A stretch of DNA of 64,000 nucleotides from Bacillota bacterium (GTDB taxonomy: Bacteria > Bacillota > Clostridia > Peptostreptococcales > Anaerovoracaceae): assembly GCA_017459895.1 (NCBI GenBank), contig JAFUCA010000002.1, positions 62,001 to 126,000 on the forward strand, given 5' to 3'. Each line of letters begins with the position of its first letter. Position 1 is the stretch's first letter. A program made the translations under genes and the position numbers. Below, piece by piece: positions 9,626-19,325 of this stretch. Under the pieces are notes generated by a model that was not told the origin of the DNA, did no database searches, and worked only from the letters and a program-made list of their open reading frames with translations.

Positions 9626-9868
9626 AACCGGGATTCCTTAATTCTACAGGTACGTTCCCGTCAGATAAGGAATTCCGGTTAACCGGCCTCTCTTGAGCAA
9701 TTGCACTTCCTTATTCTCCGTCCATTTCAAAGCAGTTTTAAGGAATTCCGGGTAATCTTCATCCATTCGGTCAGCCCGGATTGTCTCCGGCACTGGTTCG
9801 GAGCACTGAAATTCCTTAATCTACCCCCGCTCCTCGTTATTTTTAAGGAATTCCGGTAAAAAAGGAAT
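9626..9868. repeat. Phased inverted-arm array A (arms TTCCTTA/TAAGGAA)
   Basis: Three dyads. Left arms start at 9633, 9706 and 9811; right arms at 9666, 9739 and 9844. Left-to-right spacing is exactly 33 bp each time. The first dyad has 15-bp arms (AACCGGGATTCCTTA at 9626-9640 with its complement at 9666-9680, one mismatch). A lone half-site lies at 9861. The array fills the space from 20 bp past the stop of the gene ending at 9890 to the groESL promoter. Confidence 0.85.
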
Positions 9869-9889
9869 TCCGGCAAAGAGCACATCCAC

Positions 9890-10705
9890 CTAGACCAGCC
9901 GCCGGATCTCCAGATCCACCCGGGAAATGTTGAACATGGTCATTGCCTCAACCTGCTCCGCCACCCGCTTCTGATAGGCGAGGGCTTTGGCCGGAAGATC
10001 GGGGCCGTAAACGAAATCGGCCAGGATCCGCATTCCGACGCCTTCCTCCTTCTCGACCCGGTTGCCGCTGATGACGATCTTGACCAGCTCGCCCACCGTC
10101 CCCTGCTCCTTCTGCACGCAGGCCGCGATATCGGACATGACCTTCTCCGAGATCTCATAGCCCCCCAGGTAGCTGTAGGTCGGCCGGACCACCGATTTCT
10201 CGGTGTTGTCCTTGAAATGACCGAAGCCCTTGAGCATCTTCAGCGGGGACATGAAATAGCCGGAGAACTGCCGCTTCAGCTGAAAAGTCGGCGCCGGTAT
10301 CACGTGCTGTCCCAGATCGTGCCGCTGCTTGTAGGCGATCTCCCGCTCCGCCTCCGTCGTGATGTCTTCAATATAGATGCGCTCATCGATCTCGTGCAGC
10401 CCCAGCCGGGCCACGATCTTCTCCACCATCCGGTCGGATGTGCCAAGCACGAGCAAAGTCTGGGGATCCGCTTTCTCGATGGCCGCCCGGACGCTCTCCA
10501 TATGATCGTCCTCATGGAACAAAGCCGTGCGGACCGCCGCGATCTTGGTCGCCTGCCGCTTCGCCGAGATTCCTGCCAGCACCGTATTGCGGCAGATGAA
10601 CAACCCGTCGTCGATGATGCTTTCGATGTTTTTTTCCTTGCACAGGTTCACGGCCTGATAGCTCTTGCCCGTACCGCTCTTACCGACCAGCGCGTATATT
10701 TTCAT
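9890..10705 (-). CDS. P-loop NTPase with Asp23/Gls24-like C-terminal part
   Basis: A 271-residue protein. The first residues, MKIYALVGKSGTGKSYQAV, hold a clear Walker A. The N-terminal about 150 residues form a P-loop domain. The C-terminal part (SYLGGYEISEKVMSDIAACV, then VKIVISGNRVEKEEGV) resembles the Asp23/Gls24 alkaline-shock family. The combination occurs in clostridia but its role is unknown. The gene stands alone on the minus strand, diverging from the ferredoxin, and array A follows its stop codon. Confidence 0.7.
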   Translation of the reverse strand: MKIYALVGKSGTGKSYQAVNLCKEKNIESIIDDGLFICRNTVLAGISAKRQATKIAAVRTALFHEDDHMESVRAAIEKADPQTLLVLGTSDRMVEKIVARLGLHEIDERIYIEDITTEAEREIAYKQRHDLGQHVIPAPTFQLKRQFSGYFMSPLKMLKGFGHFKDNTEKSVVRPTYSYLGGYEISEKVMSDIAACVQKEQGTVGELVKIVISGNRVEKEEGVGMRILADFVYGPDLPAKALAYQKRVAEQVEAMTMFNISRVDLEIRRLV

Positions 10706-10742
10706 AATGTTGACCTCATTTCATCTCCCTCTGCTGTTAGTC

Positions 10743-10772
10743 TTGTCTTACAAGGGATGCGTCTGCTATAAT
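10743..10772 (+). promoter_or_regulatory. Promoter of the ferredoxin gene
   Basis: TTGTCT (10743-10748), 18-bp spacer, TATAAT (10767-10772); the gene start follows at 10811 with AAAGGAGG. Confidence 0.75.
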
Positions 10773-10810
10773 CTGTTTATCAGTAATCAATATCAAAAGG
10801 AGGATATACC

Positions 10811-10981
10811 ATGGCTTATGTAATTAATGATGACTGCATCAACTGCGGAGCTTGCATCGAAGAGTGTCCCGTAGAGGCTATCACAGCCGGCGACGATAAG
10901 CATTCCATCGATCCTGATACCTGCATCGACTGCGGCGCTTGCGCAGGAGCTTGCCCGGTAGACGCACCTCAGGAGGGCTAA
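10811..10981 (+). CDS. 2[4Fe-4S] ferredoxin
   Basis: A 56-residue protein starting MAYVINDDCINCGACIEECP. Two CxxCxxCxxxCP motifs (residues about 9-20 and 38-49) bind two [4Fe-4S] clusters, as in clostridial ferredoxin. It is the general low-potential electron carrier, and a plausible partner for the aldehyde ferredoxin oxidoreductase encoded near 59 kb. It has its own strong promoter, an optimal ribosome binding site and a terminator, all signs of high expression. Confidence 0.97.
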   Translation: MAYVINDDCINCGACIEECPVEAITAGDDKHSIDPDTCIDCGACAGACPVDAPQEG

Positions 10982-11007
10982 ATCGGAATACATATTCCTA
11001 AGGAATC

Positions 11008-11044
11008 AATAACCGTTTCTGAATGAAACGGTTATTTTCTTATT
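11008..11044 (+). terminator. Terminator of the ferredoxin gene
   Basis: A 12-bp perfect stem, AATAACCGTTTC (11008-11019) and GAAACGGTTATT (11025-11036), followed by a T-rich run. The tail overlaps the end of the convergent rex gene. Confidence 0.9.
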
Positions 11045-11681
11045 TATCGGTATTTTTCTTATTCATATGGTACGCCAGAGAGTGCAGGCTGTCGCTGATA
11101 TGGACATTCTCCACCGCCACATGGGACGGCGTCTCGATGTCGACCGGCGCGAAATTCCAGAGTCCGTCCACCCCGGCGAAGCACAGTTTGTCCGCCACCT
11201 CCTGGGCCACGTCCTTCGTCGTGCAGATGACGCCGATATCGATGTCCTCTTCCTCCACGAACTCCACGATGTTCTCGTAGTCCATGACCTCGACCCCGTT
11301 GATCTGTGTCCCGATCAGATTCGGGTCCACCTCAAAGATCCCGGTGACGATAAATCCGGTCTTATAATAATAGGTATGGTTCACGATCGCCTGACCCAGG
11401 TGTCCCGCGCCGACGACGACCATCTTGTATCCCCGGTCCAGTCCGAGGATCGCGCTGATCTCATTATAAAGTCCCTCGACGCTGTAGCCGTAGCCCTGCT
11501 GTCCGAAACCGCCGAAATTGTTCAGGTCCTGACGGATCTGCGATGCTGTATACCCGATCAGATGGCTGAATTCGCTGGAGGAGATCTTGTCGACTCCCTT
11601 CTTCCTCAGTTCGTTCAGGTATCTGCGGTACCGGGGCAGTCTCTTAATGACTGCATTGGATATCTTCGTCTGTTTGCCCAT
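11040..11681 (-). CDS. rex: Redox-sensing transcriptional repressor Rex
   Basis: A 213-residue protein of normal length. The N-terminal winged helix (ISNAVIKRLPRYRRYLNEL, then YTASQIRQDLNNFGGFG) is followed by a Rossmann domain with VVVGAGHLGQAI. Rex releases DNA when the NADH/NAD ratio rises and controls fermentation genes in Gram-positives. It begins 1 bp after the acpP stop, so the two are co-transcribed. Confidence 0.97.
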   Translation of the reverse strand: MGKQTKISNAVIKRLPRYRRYLNELRKKGVDKISSSEFSHLIGYTASQIRQDLNNFGGFGQQGYGYSVEGLYNEISAILGLDRGYKMVVVGAGHLGQAIVNHTYYYKTGFIVTGIFEVDPNLIGTQINGVEVMDYENIVEFVEEEDIDIGVICTTKDVAQEVADKLCFAGVDGLWNFAPVDIETPSHVAVENVHISDSLHSLAYHMNKKNTDK

Positions 11682-11682
11682 T

Positions 11683-11910
11683 TCAGATTCTAGCCTCTAC
11701 ATAGTCTACCATATCCCTGACGGTCCGGAACTTCTCCGCGTCTGCGTCGGGGATCTCCATATTGAATTCTTCTTCGACCGCCATGATGATCTCGACCGCA
11801 TCCAGGGAATCCGCCTCCAGATCCTTCATCAGATCGGAGTCGATGTCCACCAGATCCGGGTCAATGGCAAGCTGTTCTACAACGAACTCTCTGACCTTGT
11901 CCAAGACCAT
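11683..11910 (-). CDS. acpP: Acyl carrier protein
   Basis: A 75-residue acidic protein. The Ser in DLEADSLDAVEIIM is the 4'-phosphopantetheine site. I choose the ATG at 11910 because the GGAGG at about 11918-11922 then has a 7-8 bp spacing; the ATG at 11916 is too close. It carries acyl chains in fatty acid synthesis. The only neighbour on the same strand is rex, 1 bp downstream. Confidence 0.95.
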   Translation of the reverse strand: MVLDKVREFVVEQLAIDPDLVDIDSDLMKDLEADSLDAVEIIMAVEEEFNMEIPDADAEKFRTVRDMVDYVEARI

Positions 11911-11948
11911 AATCATACCTCCACCACAAATATAACGTGCTTATTCTA

Positions 11949-13924
<1,976 letters not shown>

Positions 13925-13928
<4 letters not shown>

Positions 13929-14947
13929 GCTTCCAGCTCCAGATTCGGTATGGCATCCAGATCCAGTCCGTCGGTCCGGCCCGCCATGTATTTGTAATAT
14001 GCGGCGCAGCCGATCATGGCCGCGTTGTCGGTGCAGAGAACCGGCGGCGGGAAGAAAAGCTGCAGGCCGCTTCTTTTGCAGCCCTGCCGCAGCATCTGGC
14101 GCAGCCGGCTGTTGGCCGCGACTCCTCCGGCAACGACGATCTTGTCTTCGCCGCGCTCAAGCGCTGCGTCAAGCGTCTTGCTGACGACGACCTCCAGCAC
14201 CGCTTCCTGAAATCCGGCCGCCACATCGGCGATGTTCACCTCCCGGCCGGCCTGCTTCTCGTTATTCATGTAGTTCAGCACCCCGGTCTTGATGCCGCTG
14301 AAGCTGAAATCGTAGCTTCCCTTCTCCAGATAGACCCGCTTGAACTGCGCCCTGTCCGGATCTCCTTCTTTGGCCAGCTGATCGATCAGAGGCCCGCCGG
14401 GATAACCCAGTCCCAGCACTCTTGCCACCTTGTCGTACGCCTCCCCCGCGGCATCGTCCCTGGTCCCGCCCAGCACTTTGTAGGTCCGGTAATCGGTCAC
14501 GTCCACGATGTTCGTATGCCCGCCGGAGATGACCAGCGCCATGAAGGGCGGCTCCAGCTGCGGATGGGCGATGTAGTTGGCGCAGACATGACCCTGAATG
14601 TGATGGACCCCGATCAAAGGCTTGCCGGTCGCCAGCGCGTAGGCCTTCGCGGTGGCCAGCCCGATCAGAAGAGCCCCCACCAGCCCCGGTCCATAGGTCA
14701 CGGCGATGGCATCGATCTCATCCATGCTCACTTTCGCTTCCTCCAGCGCCTGGTCCACCACCGGATTGACGTTGTTCAGATGGTGCCTGGAGGCGATCTC
14801 CGGCACAACGCCGCCGTATTGCTTATGTATTTCGATCTGCGATGAGATGATATTGGAGCGCACCTCCCGTCCGTTCAGGACGACTGCTGCCGCCGTCTCA
14901 TCGCAGCTTGATTCAATTGCCAGAATGGCTGTTTTGCCGTTAACCAT
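13925..14947 (-). CDS. tsaD: tRNA threonylcarbamoyladenosine synthase subunit TsaD
   Basis: A 340-residue protein of the Kae1/YgjD family. It starts with an ASKHA nucleotide-binding fold ([16 protein letters not shown]), has the metal-binding H-x3-H in GVHHIQGHV and the loop ISGGHTNIV. With TsaB and TsaE it transfers threonylcarbamoyl from TC-AMP to A37 of ANN-reading tRNAs. It sits with rimI, tsaB and tsaE, as is common in Firmicutes, and overlaps the ABC-F gene by 4 bp. Confidence 0.97.
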
Positions 14948-14950
14948 TGT

Positions 14951-15400
14951 TTATTCCTCGTGTTTCCACATGATCAGGGCGTCTTCCCGGCCCACCTGGT
15001 AGTATTCTTTGCGGATTCCTTCCACCTGGAAACCGTATTTCTCATAAAGGGCCCTGGCGGAGATGTTGCTTTCGCGAACCTCCAAGGTATAGTGCCGGAT
15101 TCCCTGCTCTGTGGTATGCTCCAGCATCGTTTCGATGATCTGGGAGCCGATGCGCCGGTTGCGGTAGCCGGGCTTTACGGCCACATTGGTGATATGGCCT
15201 TCGTCCAGGATCCACCAGAGGCCTGCGTATCCGACGATCTCACCAGCGATCTCGGCAACCACATAAAAAGCTCTGGGATTGCTCTCCAGTTCCTCCCGCA
15301 GAGACTGTCTGCTCCACGGATCGGGGAAGCAAAGCGTCTCGATCTCATAGATGGCGTCCGCATCGCGGGCGTCTGCCTGCCGGATCGTCATTTCTGTCAT
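14951..15400 (-). CDS. rimI: Ribosomal protein S18-alanine N-acetyltransferase RimI
   Basis: A 149-residue GNAT protein. The acetyl-CoA loop is VKPGYRNRRIGSQIIETML; the C-terminal YEKYGFQVEGIRKEYYQ-x-DALIMWK is characteristic of RimI. I place the start at ATG 15400, preceded by GGGAGA at good distance; the frame continues 13 codons upstream without a good site. Its neighbours in the t6A cluster support the name. Array B lies between this gene and tsaB, inside the operon. Confidence 0.93.
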   Translation of the reverse strand: MTEMTIRQADARDADAIYEIETLCFPDPWSRQSLREELESNPRAFYVVAEIAGEIVGYAGLWWILDEGHITNVAVKPGYRNRRIGSQIIETMLEHTTEQGIRHYTLEVRESNISARALYEKYGFQVEGIRKEYYQVGREDALIMWKHEE

Positions 15401-15457
15401 AGCTTTTTCTCCCTGCTTTCCTCTTGTGGTGTCAGTCACTTGACTTCGTCACCAGTT

Positions 15458-15652
15458 TTGTCACACGGAGCACCACTTTGGCTTGTCCCGTGACAATTCT
15501 CCTGGTCGATTGTCACGCAGGAGGTCTTTTCTGCCGGTCCCGTGACAAATCGTTTTTCATTTTGTCACGCAAAGTCCGAAAATGACCGTCATCGTGACAA
15601 CCCGACTGATCTTTTGTCACGCGGAGCGCCACTTTGGCTTGTCCCGTGACAA
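15458..15652. repeat. Phased inverted-arm array B (arms TTGTCACG/CGTGACAA)
   Basis: Four dyads in a perfect lattice. Left arms (TTGTCACG) start at 15458, 15510, 15562 and 15614; right arms (CGTGACAA) at 15489, 15541, 15593 and 15645. Every loop is 23 bp, every gap between units 13 bp, and the period exactly 52 bp. Only one arm base deviates (15465). The inner sequences of units 1 and 4 are nearly identical; units 2 and 3 differ. The array starts 10 bp after the tsaB stop and lies within the operon. Confidence 0.95.
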
Positions 15653-15661
15653 TTTCGTTTT

Positions 15662-16606
15662 TCATGTATTCCCTTTTCTGCCGGCCTGCGCCGCTTCAGC
15701 CGCCTGCCGGTCCCGCAGCTTCTTCTCGGCCTCCGCCATGCGGAGGTACTCCGGCTGCAGCTCGATGTACTGGCAGTCTTTACCTTCCCGGAAAAGCTGC
15801 CAGCCCCGCAGGGCCACCGCTGCCGCGTCCTGATAGCGGATGGACTCTGGCACGCAGGTGATCTCCGGTGCAGAAGGCTCTCCGGATGCGATCTCCGGTG
15901 CTGCAGCTCCCGCCGCGACGGTACTTGCCGCGGCATGCTCCTGCGCCCAGGCCCCGATCAGATCGCCGCAGGTATCGATGCCGTCTCCCAGAAACAGGAT
16001 CCGCTCGTACTGATCCGCGATCTTATCCAGCTCCTTCAGAAAATCCACCATCAGGATGGAGGCTTCCGAAATCCGGCAGACCAGTTCGGCGCCGGCCCTC
16101 TCGGCACCAGGCGGTTCATCGCCGGCCGATTCACTACCAGCCAGTTCGCCGCTGGCCCGCTCATACGCCGCCCCGTAGACCTGCTTTCTCCTGGCGTCCA
16201 GTACCGGGCAGATCAGCGTCCGGCCCGTCGGCCGCGGCAAAACGGCGGCGGCAGCCGCATCAGGTTCCGCCGCCCCTTCCGGTGCCCGCAGAGCCAGAGC
16301 CTCCAGACTGGAAACCGCCACGCAGGGGATGCCCAGAATCTGTCCCAGCCCCCGGGCCGTCGCCACGCCGATGCGGATCCCGGTAAAGGATCCGGGCCCG
16401 TGAGACACTGCAATGACACCTATATCGCCTATTTGCAATTGATGATCTCTCAGAATCTGATCGATCTGGGGCGTCAGATTCTGCAGGTGGGAATACCGGT
16501 CGTTTCCGTGAATGACGCCCAGCATCTCCGGTGCCTGGCTCTCTTCCGCCTGCAGCAGCGCCACCGACGCGTATGCCCCTGTTGTCTCGATCGCTAAAAG
16601 GTACAT
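15662..16606 (-). CDS. tsaB: t6A biosynthesis protein TsaB, with low-complexity insert
   Basis: A 314-residue protein. The ASKHA start LLAIETTGAYASVALL and the motif VIAVSHGPGSFTGIRIGVATARGLG are diagnostic for TsaB (YeaZ). TsaB dimerises with TsaD in the t6A synthase. Most TsaB proteins are about 220-240 residues; the extra length lies in Ala/Glu/Gly-rich segments (around EGAAEPDAAAAA and GELAGSESAGDEPPGAERAG), probably surface loops. It overlaps tsaE by 13 bp. Confidence 0.95.
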   Translation of the reverse strand: MYLLAIETTGAYASVALLQAEESQAPEMLGVIHGNDRYSHLQNLTPQIDQILRDHQLQIGDIGVIAVSHGPGSFTGIRIGVATARGLGQILGIPCVAVSSLEALALRAPEGAAEPDAAAAAVLPRPTGRTLICPVLDARRKQVYGAAYERASGELAGSESAGDEPPGAERAGAELVCRISEASILMVDFLKELDKIADQYERILFLGDGIDTCGDLIGAWAQEHAAASTVAAGAAAPEIASGEPSAPEITCVPESIRYQDAAAVALRGWQLFREGKDCQYIELQPEYLRMAEAEKKLRDRQAAEAAQAGRKGNT

Positions 16607-17019
16607 TGATATATCCTCTCTTCTTCGGCGCTTCCGTAGGCGATGCTGATCCGCAGAGCCTCTTCAGGGATCAGCTCCTCAATGAGATCCGCCCACTCGA
16701 TCACGCAGACCCCCTCACCGAAAAAATACTCTTCGTATCCGAGCTCGTACATCTCGTCGATGTCACCGATCCGGTAGACATCAAAATGAAACAGCGGCAG
16801 TCTGCCGCTTCGGTATTCCTTCACGATGGTGAAGGTCGGGCTGGTGATCACCTCCCGGACACCGAGGCCCCGGGCAATGGCTTTCGTCAGCGTAGTCTTG
16901 CCCGCGCCCAGATCCCCGCTCAGAGCGATGATCTGTCCCGGGACAGCCGCCTCCCCCAGCCGGATCCCGTATTCTGTTACCTCCTGCTCGCTGTGCAGGA
17001 CCATCGTTTCTTCTGTCAT
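16594..17019 (-). CDS. tsaE: tRNA t6A biosynthesis ATPase TsaE
   Basis: A 141-residue P-loop protein. Walker A ALSGDLGAGKTTLTKAIARG and the motif VITSPTFTIVKEY, followed by FHFDVYRI, are typical of TsaE. It binds at the TsaB/TsaD interface and uses ATP to reset the synthase. The start at 17019 lies 4 bp after the stop of the ECF-transporter gene, so it is likely coupled to it; the frame continues upstream inside that gene but has no family similarity there. Confidence 0.95.
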   Translation of the reverse strand: MTEETMVLHSEQEVTEYGIRLGEAAVPGQIIALSGDLGAGKTTLTKAIARGLGVREVITSPTFTIVKEYRSGRLPLFHFDVYRIGDIDEMYELGYEEYFFGEGVCVIEWADLIEELIPEEALRISIAYGSAEEERIYQCTF

Positions 17020-17023
17020 TGGC

Positions 17024-17578
17024 TTACCGGTGGAGGAATCCGGAGATTCTCTTGTAGACCAGGAATGTGACGAGCCCGTTGATTCCCGCCTTGATGGCAT
17101 TAAACCCGGCGATGAACGGCATCAGCTGCCATACGACGGATCTGGGCACACCCATGAAGATGGGAGTGATCACCATATTGGCGCCGATCATGACAACGGT
17201 CATCGCGACAACACCGCACGCCAGTCCGATGACCGCATTGCGCCTCGTCTTATTGCGGCTGTAGATCAGCCCCGCCGTCAGCACGAGAACGCTGGTCGCG
17301 ATGATGTGCATCAAAATCCCGTAAACGCCGCTGGCCGCGCTGACGGTCACGCCCTGAATGATGGATGTGACCACCGTCAGGAGCACGCCTGCCAGCGGTC
17401 CGAAGGCAAAGGTTCCGATCAGGATCGGAATATCCGCCGGATCGTATTCGAGGAATGCCACCGCCGGAAAAATCGGGAAATGGATCAGATATACGAGAAC
17501 AACGGAAATGGCGACCAGCATGCCCATCTTGGCAAGACGGGTCGCCGGGCTTGGTTTTGTCTGGTTGGTCTGGTTCAT
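17024..17578 (-). CDS. ECF transporter S component, RibU-like
   Basis: A 184-residue membrane protein with about six helices. FLEYDPADIPILIGTFAFGP is the conserved loop of riboflavin-type (RibU) substrate-binding components of energy-coupling factor transporters; these work with the shared EcfA/A'/T module, which is not in this window. The leader (17579-17690) is too short and shows no FMN riboswitch, so the substrate call is tentative. It heads the t6A operon. Confidence 0.8.
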   Translation of the reverse strand: MNQTNQTKPSPATRLAKMGMLVAISVVLVYLIHFPIFPAVAFLEYDPADIPILIGTFAFGPLAGVLLTVVTSIIQGVTVSAASGVYGILMHIIATSVLVLTAGLIYSRNKTRRNAVIGLACGVVAMTVVMIGANMVITPIFMGVPRSVVWQLMPFIAGFNAIKAGINGLVTFLVYKRISGFLHR

Positions 17579-17692
17579 GGGATTTTTTTCTCTTATAATC
17601 AGTTCATCAGTTCATTTCAGCAGCAACGGATGCCTGCCCCTGCCGGGCCTGCCTTTGAATTATACCTATCCGGGGGGAATAAGTCAAACGGA

Positions 17693-17710
17693 GGCCGCAA
17701 AGAAGCGGCC
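17693..17710 (-). terminator. Putative terminator after the secreted repeat protein
   Basis: A 6-bp GC stem, GGCCGC/GCGGCC, extended by weaker pairs, 13 bp past the stop at 17723. The T-tract is weak. Confidence 0.5.
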
Positions 17711-17722
17711 CCCGTCCTCTGT

Positions 17723-19306
17723 TTACCGGAACGTTACCTGAATGGTCGTCTTCTTCCGGATCTTCAGCTTGTAGGTATACTTCAGTTTCTTTTGCTTTTT
17801 CCCGTTGATGGTGACGGACTTCAGCGCCTTGCCGGGGGCCGGCGAGATCTTCAGCACATAGGACTTGCCGTATTTCACCTTCTTCGCGGGAGATACGGTC
17901 CCCTTGCCCTTTTTCTTGACTTTCACGGAATAGACATGGATTGAGGCTTCCAGTTTCTTCACCGAGGCCGCCGCCGCCGTCTCCAGCGCCTCCATGGTCT
18001 TCGCCTGGTTCAGGTCCGCCTTCGCCTGCTTCAGAGCCTTCTTCACCTTTTTCTGGTCATATTTCTTCTTGTTTGAATATTTCTTTTTCCATTTCTTGAG
18101 GTACTTGGCTCTGGTGTTTTTGAGTTCCACAGAAAGCACCGGAACTTTGTTCAGCTCCGCTATGTACTTGTTCCACAGCTGCTGCGCTTCTTTCTGTGTA
18201 TTGCATTCCCAGACCCTGGAATAATAATCGGCATAGATCTCCTGAAGCCGGAAGAAGGCCTCCGTGCTGTAGGCGTTGTGGTCATAGGAATAGAGCTTCT
18301 TCTCCATTTTACCGATCCAGCGCGACTGATCGGAGGAAGACAGTCTCTGGGAGGTGTCCTTCGCCAGACGGGCATCCTCCGCCTTCGCCAGTTCTTCGTT
18401 ATAAGCGTTGTACTTCTCATCGTAGAGCGCGATGATGTCGTTCAGATCCTCCATCTTCTTCGCGGCAGCCGCAAAGCCTGCCAGGCTCTTCTTCAGCGCC
18501 GCCGATGGCGTGAAGAGCTTTTCTTTCACCGCGTCCTCCAGCAGTTCGTCGAACTCGGCCTGTCCGATTTCGATCGCCTCGGCCAGCATAGCCTTCGTCA
18601 CGATGGAATCCGTACTGATATCGTTCTCATACAGGAATTCCATGAAGCCGCCGGCTGACCCTTCGTCCAGGATGATGATCCAGTCCAGATCCTCTGTACC
18701 CACCAGGTTGCTGAAGGTAACGAACAGCTTCTCCCCGCAGGCATCGATGTAGGTGTCCAGATCCTTGATGGCCGCGATCCTAGCTGCAGCCGATGCTCTC
18801 TGGGACTCATACATATCGCGGTACCAGTCGTTGTAGTCGCTCGTGCGCACGCTCCCGACGATGATATCGTACATCTCCTTTACCTGCTTCTTCAGCGCCG
18901 ACGCATCTCCCCCGCCGCGGTACAGATCCTTCGTCAGCATCTTGATCTTCTCCATGGATTCCATCCGCGTCGCGATCAGCTCCGGGATCATGATCCAGCC
19001 GCCTACGATCTGCACTTCCTCCGGATGCTCCCGGGTATACTGCAGTGTCTCATCGTACATAGCGTTCAGCGCGTCGATGACCTCCGGAGCATAGTAGTCC
19101 TCTGTCAACGGAGTGTCGCCCTGCAGAATATCCTGCAGGAGTTCTTCGATGACCTGCATCGCCAGCGCCTGGCCGGACTCCTGCGCCGTGGGCTTTGCTG
19201 TGTCAAAGCTGTACGTCCCGGCCTGCGCCGCCGCCGGCCACAGACCCGTGCACATCGCCGCTGCGATCAGCAGAGCCAGAAATCTTCTGTAAGCTTTTTT
19301 TCTCAT
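17723..19306 (-). CDS. Secreted protein with C-terminal InlB-type repeat domain
   Basis: A 527-residue protein. A signal peptide (MRKKAYRRFLALLIAAAMCTGLWPAAAQA) is followed by about 370 residues of helical, unrecognised sequence. A lysine-rich helical linker comes next, then a C-terminal beta domain (VYSVKVKKKGKGTVSPAKKV ending TTIQVTFR) resembling the divergent InlB B-repeat found in clostridial surface proteins. No LPXTG or other anchor is seen; the strongly basic tail may bind wall polymers. It follows the subtilase gene by 19 bp and may be co-expressed or processed by it. Confidence 0.7.
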   Translation of the reverse strand: MRKKAYRRFLALLIAAAMCTGLWPAAAQAGTYSFDTAKPTAQESGQALAMQVIEELLQDILQGDTPLTEDYYAPEVIDALNAMYDETLQYTREHPEEVQIVGGWIMIPELIATRMESMEKIKMLTKDLYRGGGDASALKKQVKEMYDIIVGSVRTSDYNDWYRDMYESQRASAAARIAAIKDLDTYIDACGEKLFVTFSNLVGTEDLDWIIILDEGSAGGFMEFLYENDISTDSIVTKAMLAEAIEIGQAEFDELLEDAVKEKLFTPSAALKKSLAGFAAAAKKMEDLNDIIALYDEKYNAYNEELAKAEDARLAKDTSQRLSSSDQSRWIGKMEKKLYSYDHNAYSTEAFFRLQEIYADYYSRVWECNTQKEAQQLWNKYIAELNKVPVLSVELKNTRAKYLKKWKKKYSNKKKYDQKKVKKALKQAKADLNQAKTMEALETAAAASVKKLEASIHVYSVKVKKKGKGTVSPAKKVKYGKSYVLKISPAPGKALKSVTINGKKQKKLKYTYKLKIRKKTTIQVTFR

Positions 19307-19325
19307 GGTGTCTTCCTCCCGCGAT

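Noticed and set aside
9660..9870. EcoRI-like GGAATTCC sites as a restriction-modification signature
   Set aside because: They are part of the inverted arms of array A and no restriction or methylase gene is nearby.
15437..15457. Additional half-sites of array B
   Set aside because: GTCAC pieces upstream of 15458 do not keep the 21/31-bp step, so they are not counted.
17579..17720. FMN riboswitch upstream of the RibU-like gene
   Set aside because: The leader is too short and lacks the conserved RFN stems.
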